Shown: positions 1 to 12,500 of the stretch, one piece after another
How the letters are laid out: each line of letters opens with the position of its first letter
Numbering within the stretch: position 1 is the stretch's first letter
Source: Pycnopodia helianthoides
Taxonomy: Eukaryota; Echinodermata; Asteroidea; Forcipulatida; Asteriidae
DNA: 64,000 nt
Direction of reading: 5' to 3'
NCBI GenBank assembly: GCA_032158295.1
Contig: CM063258.1
Location: forward strand, 13,305,703-13,369,702
The notes under the pieces: model-generated
The model's input: the letters and a program-made list of their open reading frames with translations, nothing else
Databases searched by the model: none
Told to the model about the DNA's origin: nothing
Program-made: the position numbers and the translations under genes

Positions 1-415
1 ATATAGCGCTCATATCCGTCACTCAGTGACGCTCAAGGCGCTTCAACAATCAGTATTTTCCTGCAAGGTATATATGAGGAGCTACTTTTTGAAGTTTTGA
101 GACCTATTCCTTTACATAGCACAATGTAATGGTTTACAAGGTGCTGTGGCGCAATATGCTGCCAATCAAATCAGGAACACCGGGGCGAACCCCTTCTCTT
201 TTTGAAAAGTGCACTGTGTTCTTTTACGTGCATTACACAACACACTGGACTAATGGCTTTACGTCCCATCCGAAGGACAAAGCAATAATGGTTAAGTGTC
301 TTGCTTAAGGACACAAGTGTCACGACCGGGACTCGAGCCCACACTCTGCTGAACAGAAACTTCAGAGCTTGAGTCCGATGCTCTTATCCGCTCGGCCACA
401 ACACGCCACATGGAG
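1..415 (-). mobile_element. tRNA-Leu-derived SINE, nearly full length
   Basis: Read on the minus strand, 415-306 gives TGGCCGAGCGGATAAGAGCA, an anticodon-arm-like GGACTCAAGCTCTG and B box GGGCTCGAGTCCCGG. The SINE body follows (cacttgtgtccttaagcaag). The distal part at 1-60 has the AGCGCTATAT-like SINE tail and so does 48720-48775. This element ends close to LAMC1 exon a. Confidence 0.8.
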
Positions 416-465
416 TGTTACTTCTTGGTGTTGGTTAATTTTTTATTATTTTTTTCCCCTTCCAG

Positions 466-588
466 GTCCAGAGGATTGGACAGCCCGAGGACGATACAAC
501 GAGGAGGGAATCTTGGTGTTTAACGCCATCCGTAGAGATATTGCTATTGCGTCTTCCAACGATCGTCCCTTCTACTTCCTTGCTCCAG
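466..588 (+). CDS. LAMC1: LAMC1 exon a: N-terminal half of laminin IV (L4) domain
   Basis: The exon follows a pyrimidine tract ending in CCAG at 462-465 and ends before GTCAGC at 589. It begins with two bases of a split codon and encodes [28 protein letters not shown]. This matches the part of the gamma-1 L4 domain just before the conserved YFIAP-type strand. Phase out is 1. It is the most 5' exon I can identify here. Confidence 0.85.
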
Positions 589-3500
589 GTCAGCAATCTA
601 TATATCTATTGTTTCAAATCGTAAAAAAGTCAAGTAACTGGGCCCAATTTCATAGAGCTGCTTAAAGGCATTGGACACTAATGGTAATTACTCAAAATAA
701 TTGTTAGCATAAAAACTTACTTGGTAATGAGCAATGGAGAGCTGTTGATAGTATAAAACATTGTGAGAAACGGTTCCCTCTGGAGTAACATAGTTTTTGA
801 GAGAGAAGTAATTTCTCAGTAAAATATTTGAATTGATTTTGAGACCTCACGCATGAGGTCTCGAAATTAAGCAATCAAGCATCTGAAAGCACACAACTTC
901 GTGTGACAAGGGTGTTTTTTTTTTCCATTATTTATTATCTTGCAACTTCGACGACCAATTGAGTTCAAATTTTCACAGGTTTGTTATTTTGTGCATATGT
1001 GGAGATACACCAAGTGAGAAGACTGGTCTTTGACAATTACCAAAGGTGTCCAGTGTCTTTAAGTAAAGCAGAAAATTTATTGCTTAACAATTGTCTGCTA
1101 AACATAAATGAGCAGGATACCTATAACAAATGTTACATGTGACGTGGTATTTCGGCTGGTAACCTTATTCTGGTAAGCATAATTCTGTTGTGCTGAGCTT
1201 ACTTTCTTGCTTTACGTAGCTCTTCAAAATTGAACCTTTATTGATAATTGATTTGCTGATTGGTTTTGATGGATTCAGATTGCTAGGTACAAAAAAAAAA
1301 CTGAACGTGGACTACGGAAAACTGGTCTTGCAGTTTCGACAGGAAATGCTTAGGAAAAATGTATTTGCCAGATGCAGGGTTTGCCCTTAACTTTTTCAGT
1401 GACTAGCCAGCAGGACCAGGGCCCAAATTTCATGGCAAAAAATCGAGTGCTTACGGAAGCAGGGAATTCTGCGCTAATGTCAAGCATATTTCATGGGTTA
1501 GCAGGGAATTTTTGCCTGTGCGTGTGCATACTCCAAGTTACTAGGCATTCTTTGCTTATACACAGCTAGCGCAGAAATTTGGCGGCTTGCACAGGAAGCA
1601 GGGCCCAATTTCATAGAGCTGCTTAACGGCTGATTCTGTGCTTACATACGAGTTTCTATTTCAAAGCGCTGCTAACCGTAAGCACACAAAAAGGCACCTA
1701 ACTTCCGGTGCTTACTGCCCGAAAATGAATGGCGTAACAATGCAAATACATGGTGAACGCGCAAGACGACCGCCTTATTTTCTTGCTAACCTGTGAAATA
1801 CGCTTATGCTTAAGCAAATTTTTCTGCTACAGTTAGCACAAAAATTTGCTTACTGTTAAGCAGCGCTATGAAATTGGGCCCAGAGCATGGTGATCGCAAG
1901 TGAAGAATTCAGCGGGAAGCAGAGCCATGAAATTGGGCCCAGTTGGCTTGTCATTTCACTAGTCCATACTTTATATTAAATAGTGATGCTTATCAACACT
2001 GAACTAGCCAGCTGGACTACTTAGAGTGAAGTTTGACTGGTCCTCAGGTGTTTTTAACTGGTTAGGCCTCGAAATTCGTGTTCAAAGGGCACGGCAATTT
2101 CCCCAAAATGAAGGGCATCCAATGAGGAAAATTTGAATTTCTATTGAAGGTTTGTTAGGGCACCCACAGCAATTGCTGTGGCGAAATTCGAGGCCTGACT
2201 GGCATTTGGCCAGCGGACCACTGTTATGGGAGAACACTGTCGATGGATTTTGATGGATTCAGGTTAAATGATTCACAATGTTGCCCTTTTGTAGATAAGT
2301 ACCTCGGCGACAGGAGGTTAAGCTATGGCCAGGAGATGACGTTCCAGCTGCGTCACGTCGGGGGCGACCCCAGCCTGACGGTAGAAGACGTTATCTTGAT
2401 GGGTAGTGGGATGACCATCTCGGCCCCCATCATCGCTCAGAATAACCCCACTCCGGGAATCATCCCACAGAAGTACACCTTCAGGTTGGTGGTTTGATTT
2501 CAACTTAAAGCAGAGGAAGGGTTGTTATGTTAATGGTTCGGGGAAAAGGGCGCAGTCATTCTAACATGTGAAGCAGTACAGAAAATGATTCACTATGATT
2601 CGTTTCTCCCAACCACCATGTCGTGGCCGAGCGGATAAGAGCATCGGACTCAAGTTCTGACCACAATGCAAGGGGTCTAGTTGAAAAAGAATCCATCCTT
2701 CATGCCACATGATGGATCTCAAAGTAAACTCACCTCTTTGTTCAAGACACATTTTCTACTTCGCACCCTGTGTTCCTTTTCTGATTCTACCTGGGCGATA
2801 ACAAGAAAATCAGACAGGGGAGAAGCAACTTTTTCAATTTTGTTAAAGAATTATTAGTTATAAGTTTTCTTGCGGCTTTCGTTCAAGTTGAAATACTTAT
2901 CCCTTTTACCTGCCAGGAAAGAGACTTTAAAAGTCCGTTTCAAGCAACAAATTAAATCAATTCTAAGAGTTTTGTTTCGGGGGAAAATTTAAATGGCAAA
3001 TTTTTGTTTTTGTTTTTAGGTTGAGGGAAGAGGAAGCTCTTGGATGGGTGCAGCGACCGACGGCGTTTGATTTCCAACGTCTCCTATCCAACCTCACTGC
3101 TATTATGATCAGAGGAACATACGGTGACAACTGTAAGTTATAAATTATTTTATAATTTTTGTAAAGGTGGAACTCCAGTATTCCAAAGTTTAAATAAAAA
3201 TCTTCCAGAGGATTTGACATTTGTGTTATGGAGGCAGTGGGATACCATATAACTCTTATTGGTTGATTTTGGAGGATTGAGGCAGTAGGGATCCTTCATA
3301 AACTCATATTGGTTGATTCTGAAGGATGGAGGCAGTATAGGGATCCTACATAAACTCATATATGGGTTGATTTTGAAGGATTGAGGCAGTAGAGATCCTA
3401 CATAAACCTCATATTGGTTGATTTGGAGGATTGAGGCAGTAGGGATCTTACATAAATTCATTGGTTGATTGTGAGGTGTTTTTTCCCCAATTAAACACCT

Positions 3501-6500
3501 GTGTAAATCACATGTAAGACGTGATACGTATAATGTCATCAGATGAGGGCATCGCTAATACACTGTAGACGACAAAAGAAGGTTGCTTATTGGCTGGCCA
3601 TCCCGCATGCAATGCGTACATAACTGTCTTTACATTACCTCATCCTCGTGTTGCCTCTAAGATGGACTACACCCTTACACTTGATCTTCACCGTTTGAGT
3701 TGATTGTTAAAGTCAGACGCCGCTTTTAAAAATCCCCGCACCATTTCCTTTTTTCATATCAGCCCAAGGCATCCTGGATGACTTTGAGCTCCCTACAGTG
3801 CGGAGAGCAGTCGGCCCCGGAGCAGAGCGTGTAGACTTCGTTGAGCTCTGCCGCTGCCCAACCGGCTACATCGGTCAATTCTGCGAGTCCTGCGACGGCA
3901 AGTTCCGCCGTGATCCCCCTGGCGGTGGACCCTACGCCCAGTGCATCCCGTGCGAGTGCAACGGCCACGCTGACTACTGTGAGGAGAGCTCTGGTGAGTG
4001 ATTAGATTTTTCTAAAGTAACGATCTTGTGCGATTGCTCTTCAGCACGGACAAGTACGTGGGACGACCGCGACAGACACTACTAACACAGTGTCGGTCGG
4101 TCGGACGCAGTGTTAATCGGTTCGGGTTTAACAGACTTGTGTCTGTGAGTCACAAGTCTGTTCGAACCAAAACAAAACGACTGATGAACTGCTTGAAGAC
4201 GCGAGAGAAAGAAGGCTGTTGTGTGGCTTGTGCCATCCGATATCTGGTCAATTACTAGAGTATTGTTAGTTATTGATCGTTGTAAAACAATTTTGTAAAG
4301 CGTTGCAGTACCTTTTGTGCATAAGAGCACTGTATACATGTGTAGATTGTTGTTATTATTATTTTATCCAAAATTGTACTCTCTTTTCCAATTGCACAGG
4401 CATCTGTATTTGCCGTGATAACACCGTTGGCGACCAGTGTGAGCGTTGCGCACCTGGTTTCTATGGCGACGCTTCCAGTGGGACTCAGGATGACTGCCGG
4501 CCGTGTCCGTGCCCAGGCGGCAGCGAGTGCATGCAGATGGACAATGGAGACGTCATGTGTACCAACTGCCCCATGGGATATGTTGGTAAGTCGCACCAAA
4601 CCTTTTTCCCGACACCACTCTTTTCTTTTTATAATCATTGCCTTCAACCTTGTTGCGTGTGGCTGAGTGGTCTCAAGCTCTAGACCCAATTTCATAAAGC
4701 TGTTTAGCAGAGAATACTGCTTAGCAATTTTTTCTGCTTAGTAAATTTCTTTGCTTAGCAAAAAATTGAGTGGGGCACCAGTCGCAACAGTATAAACCTT
4801 ATGGAATGTTGGCTGGTAACGCGTGTCTGCTAAGCAATTTACTGTGCTTAGCAAGGTTTGTGCTTAAGCTTGATGAAATCGGGCAGGTGCTGAGTCATCG
4901 AGTGGGGTTCGAGTCCAGTCATCACATTTGGGCCTCTGGTATAAAGACACTTGACTATAATTGCTTCTCACCTGCCGAGAGTAAACAGGTACATGTACCT
5001 GCAAATGTGGAGATTATTGAAGTGAATGTTTATCAATCTGTGCACCCATTTGGCTGCCGGTGCTGGGTACTCTTAAGGAGTTGAGATGGTTTCAGGAATG
5101 CTTCAGGCCTGGTGAACATGGGTAATACAGACACAGACACACTCAAACCACCACCAGAAGCCTATCAATCAAATATATTGAGCTAGTTCCATACTTTCAT
5201 TGTACACTTTGGTGACTCCGTTCTCATCCTGCAGGTAACCGTTGTGAGATATGTGCGGATGGTTTCTACGGCGATCCACAGGGGCGGTACGGTCCACCCA
5301 CCGCCTGTACTCCTTGCCAGTGCAGCGGTAACATCGACCTAAACGCCGTTGGAAACTGCGACAGGTAAAAGACTACCATTAATTGATTGTCTTGTAGTCA
5401 TTTCTGAACAGCCTGAACAGGTTTTCTGGAATATGACTTAATTTCAGAGGGAAATTATTTACATAAAAATGGTTCTAGTATAAACTTCATAATCAGTAGC
5501 TTTCAGACTAAAATTAAACAGTAATGTTTTTTGCCAATCCTGTATAAAACCTTTGATAAAAGTTTATTAGGTCTTATAAAAAAAACATTCTAGTCCAGTG
5601 AAATTTCAGAGCCAGCAGAACTGTGGTCTAGTGGCGATTTTTTTGAGATCCAAGCCCTAAGGTATGGTGGCTCTGAAGGGACATCATACATCACAAATAT
5701 TTTTAGACCATTGAGTCTGACTTGTGACAAGAATTGTCCGATCTTAAAGGTACACGCTGCCTTGTCAAATTTTGGACTCACAAAAATGGCCAACCGTGTT
5801 AGTTTGCAAAGTTAAAGGAAAACCACGCAATTTCAAGGCATACTTGTGTGGCTCATTGTATTCTACTTTTAAAACATCTTTCTAACCATATGCATTTTAT
5901 AACAAACGTGTTACAAACGCTTTTTATAGACCAACTCGCCCGATCCAAGGCAACGTGTACCTTTAAGTCATTGCAAATTTTGATATAAAAATTAAGCCAT
6001 AAAATGTATCTACTTGCAGACAAACAGGAGAGTGTCTGAAGTGTATCTACAACACAGGAGGCACTTACTGTGAGAACTGCCTCCCTGGCTTCTTTGGAGA
6101 TGCCTTGGGTCTACCCAAGGGACAATGCAGACGTAAGTTCGGAAACCAAATTGTTTAAAAGGAAGTGGAATGCAGACGTAAGTTTGGAAATCAAATTGTT
6201 TAAAAGGAAGTGGAATGCAGACGTAAGTTTGGAAACCAAATTGTTTAAAAGGAAGTGGATAGCAGACGTAAGTTTGGAAACCAAATTTTAAAACAAAGGA
6301 AGTGGTTTTCTCTTTCTAAACCAAATTTTTCCATATGCAAGTGTCTCCTCAACAACTTTGTTTAATTTATTTTATGATTGTGTTGTGGCGTGTCATGGCC
6401 GAGCAGTCAAGCGCACCAGACTCAAGCTCTGGAGTTTCTGATCAGCAGAGCGTCGGTTCGAGTCCTGGTCGTGGCACTTGTGTCTTTGAGCAAGATACTT

Positions 6501-9500
6501 TACCATAATTTCGTTGTCCTTTGGATGAAAAATTAAGCCGTATGTTACTAGGATTGGTAGTGCTCATAAAAGAACCAATAATTCTTTCTCCACACAGGCT
6601 GTGATTGCAACCCAACTGGCTCCTTTGGCATCGAGTGCAACCAGTTCAACGGCCAATGCGAGTGTCTCCCGTTTGTGGTTGGCCGTCAGTGCGACCAGTG
6701 CGACCTGGGCTACTGGGACATCCAGAGCGGCCGGGGTTGCCAGCCGTGCAACTGCGACTTCACCGGCTCCACAGGTGTTCAGTGCGGGGTGGATTCCGGT
6801 CAGTGCCCGTGCTTGAATGGCGTGGGCGGGCCTTACTGTAACGAATGTCAGTACGACCATTTTGGTTTCTCTTCATCAGGATGCCAGTGTGAGTAACAAA
6901 AATAGAAGTCTTCAGTTTTTTTTTCAACAAATTATGATTTTTCCATTCCTTTTGATTAACCCTTTTCTTACCATTGGCGACTTTAGTCGACTGCACTCAT
7001 CATACCCCCTCTTCCTTACCAAGAAAAGCATTCAAGCTTGAGCACAAAGGCCATTTGTAAAAAATCAGTAGTTTTGTTTATGTTTAAGCCTCCATACCCA
7101 AGCTTACCATCATTGGAAAGAGAAAGATCGGATCTTTCCAATGATGGTGAATATAACATAAGGTTGTTATTTTGCAATCCCTTCAAATTGGAGTGGAAAA
7201 AATTGAAATTCCAAACACCTATGGATCGCCATGGTTGTGTACAAAAAGGTGTTTGAGATTACAATCACACTGGAAAGAAAGACAAAGAACTTTGACATTT
7301 ATTGGCCAATCTCGATGATTTTTTGATTATATGGAAGGGAATTCAATAAATAAGAAATTTTGTATACGTATTTGGTGTAAAACAATGACCTCAAGGAGAT
7401 AACAGAGTTTTGTAAAAAAAATGGCCTTTGAACAAAAGCTTTCTGTTGTGTAAGAATGTGTGCTTCAGGCTCGAGTGGTCAAACAATGCGGTCACCAGCT
7501 GTTGTTTATGTCCAAACAACTCAGTAACGAAAGGGTTAATACATACGGTTACAATAGTTTTTCAGACTCTCCCATTTGTCGCCATTTTGAGCACGTTCAT
7601 GTACATGTTTAGTTCAGTTGCAGCAATCAAAACAAGCATCAGTGGTCTTGAACAGTTTTTTCAGATGGCAATTATTTCTTCAAAGGATTTTTACTAGTAT
7701 GAACTGTGCAGTAAGTGGTCTCTAATTTTCACTAATAATAAAGATTTCTTTCCCTCGATTATCACCAATCCTATGCTGTGTCTTTACAAGGTTTTAGCCG
7801 GGATTTGGTAAAAGGGTGTCCAAATTTGCTGGAATTTCAAAACTGGGTGTCCAAATTGTTCACTTACAATATGTTTACAAAATGACAGATAAAACAGGGT
7901 GTCCAAATTTAAATCAGGGTGTCCAAAAGACACCCAGACACCCCTCTGGCTAACACTATGTGTCTTTATCTTTGCAGCTTGTGTCTGTGACCGTCAGGGA
8001 TCAGCCCAACTGAACTGCACTAACGACGGTGTGTGTATCTGTAAGGAAGGTGTGATTGGTGATAAATGTAACCAGTGTAGAGAGAACCACTACAACATTG
8101 CACTGGGCTGCATTGGTGAGTCATATCAACCAGACCATAGAGAAGCACAACAAGTAGCGAAGCACAAACAATTTATATGATTACCAGACTAAGGTTACCA
8201 GCCAAAATTACATGTATCAGGTAAAATTTGAGACTGGTATCCTGCTAATTTTCGCTAAGCAGGACAATTTCAGTTAAGCAATTTCTTTTCTTAAAGCAGC
8301 TCTATGAAATTGGGCCCAAGGGGGCAATTTAACCCTATTACTATCGGTGCACTCTCCTGCCCCAACTGGCCCATGCCACAAAATGCCACAGGAGACTTTG
8401 GAGACTAAGTCCACAGTACACAAGTCATTGGGTTTCCTAATAATACCAGCCGTACAAACAGAAGAACCCCACGCACCGAATGCTAGCGTAGAAGGTATAC
8501 TTTGTGGCAGGCTGTGGTACCTGTGTACAGGAGGGTTTTAATCGAATTGCTTGTTGAGCACAAAACAATGGTGCTTACCAGAAACAGGTTACCAGCCAAA
8601 CTACCATGTCATTTATAGTGCCACTGCAACTGGTTTCCTGCGATTTTCTTGGCTTCTTTTGGGGGAATGTTTTGATAGGAAAGTATTTATTGTATGTTCA
8701 GTTTGCAGTAACACATGGTGTATGTATATATCTACTTTGCTGTGTAGATTTGTTCTTGAGAACTTGTCTTGCTATTTATTCTACCACTACTGGGTAGATT
8801 TCGGCATTTGGAAGACTACTTAGTTCTGAAAAGAATTGTCCTGCCTATTAAGTACTACCCGGGGAGGTAGGAAATTTAGACATCACCAGGAGACAGACTG
8901 CTGACGATGATTAGAGCAGGCTAGTCGAAATGTTGAGACCAATTAAGAACTCATCCCGTGGCAGTGAAGTTATTAACGAGAAGTCCCCATGATCCACAAG
9001 GCAAGAGTAGTTGCCCCGGTTGAAAAACAAGTGGATAAACACAGTATATAGAGTCAGTCATACGCAATGCCGAACAAATGTGTTTTAAAGGAAGTGGACA
9101 CTATTGGTAATTACTCAAAATAATTATTAGCATAAAACCTTACTTGGTAACGAGTAATGGGGAGAGGTTGACAGTATAAAACATTGTGAGAAACGGCTCC
9201 CTCTGAAGTGACATAGTTTTCGAGAAAGAAGTAATTTTCCACGAATTTGATTTTGAGACCTCAGAATTAGAATTTGAGGTCTCGAAATCAACCATCTGAA
9301 AGCACACAACTTCGTGTGACAAGGGTGTTTTTTCTTTCATAGTTATCTCGCAACTTCGACGACCAATTGAGCTCAAGTTTTTACAGGTTTGTTATTTTAT
9401 CCATATGTTGAGATACACCAAGTGAGAAGACTGGTCTTTGACAATTACCAATAGTGTCCAGTGTCTTTAAACATGCTTTTGAAAATGTCCAGAGATTGTG

Positions 9501-12500
9501 TAGCTCAGATGTTTAATGGCAAAGAGTTCCAGAGTTTGGGAGCGGATACTGAAAAGGCTCTATCGCCAAAGGATGTGGTTTGTTTTAGGGACAGTTTTAG
9601 AAGAAGTTTGTTTGTAGATCCAAGATTGCGACTTGGTGTATAAGGTGAGTGAAGTTCCTTGAGGTTCGATGGTGCCTGAAAACTGAAACTTCCTTCATTG
9701 TCTTCTCTCCACGGGGTTCTTGGCTAGTATAGTGATTAAGTTCGCTTTCTGAGAGTCCTTGGCTTCACAACCAGAATAAGTTTAATGGAACATTACAGAA
9801 TTGGTTTTTGCTAACAAAACAGTTGCTTGCAGTGTAAGCACTTTATGTAATCCTCCATATACATAAACTGACAAACCTGTAGAAGTTTGAGATCGATCGG
9901 CCATCTGGGTCACGAGAAAATAGTGAAAAACCGATTACACATTTGCATGAAATCATATTGATTCAACAAATGAATAAAACGCTCACTGAGCGATAAACTC
10001 CAATCGGAAAATTAGTTTATTCATTTCTCATCAAGTATGGCATTTCAGACAGAAATATTTCAAGGGATGTTTTCTACTATCATCATTAAACCGTGTAAGT
10101 TTTATGTAAATCTGTGATCAAAAAGTATATTTACAAGTTTTTTTCTTACCAATTCTGTAATGTTCCTTTAATGAAATGCCTTGTCCACACTCATCATCAA
10201 TTTGACCCCTGAACCCTCTCATATTGTTGATTGTCTTCTCCAGCCTGCCCCGCCTGCTACAACTTGGTCCAAGATCGTGTCAACGCTCACCGGATGAAGC
10301 TGGCGGAGCTTAAGGACCTGATCGAAAACGTCGTCTTCAGCAAGCCTGAAGTGTCTGATGATGAGTTCGAGAAGAAACTAGCCCAGCTAGAAGAGGAGCT
10401 TGACGAGACGATAGCTGCAGCAGAGACTGCCGCAGGTAGGACATATCATTTAGAGAAATTAGCTGTTGAGAATCATAAAAAATACTCCGAGCTAACTTTT
10501 TTTGTTAGTGTAAAGAAAAATACTGTTTCTTAGCATCATTCGATTTGTGTGTACATGAGAGATAAATAAAGTGAGATGATAGGCCTCAAAATGTGTAGAA
10601 TAACCCCATTCATTAATGTCTCATGTGGCTATACTGAGTCACCTCCGCCATTTTGGGAATAAATATTGCACGTAAAAATGATGGTAAGTGTGTAAACGCT
10701 ACATCGCCTAGAAAGAGTACTACACTGTATAACAATTTGGGGTTGAACAAAGAAAAATTGACCAGAGCGGGATTTGAACCAGCGACCACCTAGTGTCCTC
10801 TTTAAAAAAGAATTTATTATAAGTCGCATGTCAGGTTTTTACAAAAGAAAGATACAACATTTTGCACAAATTGTTTTCTTCTTCAACTTTAATTTTTTAT
10901 TTGTTTTTGCAAATTGTCCAAAATGTGTGCATATCATCCCACAACTCGCACCCAGCTTGTGCATGGGGAGAACCCTGGATTGCAGTTGACACCACTTTAT
11001 GTAGACTATCGTGACGAAGGCTTGTACAGCTTTACGCAAAGAGCGCCCTCTTAAGTTGAGGTGGCCTCCACCTCCGGGATGTATTGAGTGAATGAATGGT
11101 GTCGAGATGGTTTGTTAATCGTTATTTCATGCCTCCTTAGCTCAAGACTCTGGTTGGCCAGGCAGTATGGGACCTCACCGACAGCTTGGCGCTCTCAAAG
11201 TCCAGCTGAACTTCATCCTTGACAATATCAACTTGCTGAAGGAGACTCTGCCGATAGTAGTGAAGGTAAAACCGTTGTTTAAGTTCTCTGTTTGTTTTTT
11301 TCAGAAGTGAGGTTTGCAATTGGTGCTCGATATGGGGCAGAGAGTACCCCCCCCCCCATGGTGTCTTCATTGTGTGCTTGGAATCTCAGGAATTCTTTTG
11401 AGGATTTTAGGAAGGGGGAGTTCTGTACAAGAGGAAAATAGTGTGTTATAGTATGGAACATTGGGGGGGGGACCTCTGCCCCCTATCGGGCAGGCTATAA
11501 GATTTGAAACTCTGCAAGGTGGGAACACAATCTAGTAAGGTTTGCAGAGCCACTATGTACATATAACTCTCTGTCTGTGTTGAGGTTGTTCTAAAAAGAA
11601 TCAGTTTTAACAACTTGACGTTTCGATAAGTGTGCTTCAGTCAACTTAAGGAGATAATAGTCAAAGTTAGATTAGATTAGATTAGATTTGGTTTATTGCT
11701 ATTTATATACAAATATATTAGAAATTGCCTTGGCTCTCGTGCTTAAAAAGACATTAGAATACAATAAATAGTAAAGTTTAAGAAATACAAAATGAAAGGA
11801 TGGTCCAATAATCTCCCTTAACCCTCCTACTCTCAGTGACTCTTGGCAACATTTTCCAGTGAGTTGACCAACCATTTGAAACCATTCGACTGCCAAGGTT
11901 GTGTACGGTGGCACAACTGTGCACAGAACTAACTGTGTACATGCATTCCCTCATGGTATCATATCGCAGGCTGGCATAGTTTATCTATCATTCAAAACCA
12001 CAGTGAATGGTATTGAATGGTCAGACAGCAAGAGGGTTAACAGTGCCCAAGTGGTCTGGCCGGCCAATCATTGCTTTACAAAGCTAAACCACTGCCTTTA
12101 CAGGTTGTTCACATTGGTTCAAATTCACATCTCATACCTGCTTTGAAAGGAAACCTGAATCGCTGACACGGTGAGAAGGCTGATGGACAATACTGAAATG
12201 ACAAGGTGACAAGAGGAAAGCACGGTGTCTACTCAAATAGTCTTTCATAAGTGTGGGTTGAACAAAGACAAAATTGACTAGAGCGGGACTTGAACCTGTG
12301 ACCTCTGGAAAACGTGCCGGCGCTCTACCAACTGAGCTATCTAGTTCTATGTTGGCGGTCTCCCCATTTTTGGCAATGTTTTATTCAGGGGTGCTAGTCA
12401 GAAGCCATTCAACCTGTAACTGCCGTGTAGCCAGGGATCACACCCAAGTTTACCAATCAACCTGGGAAGCAGCCACAGAGGGATCACTGGAAGGGGATGC

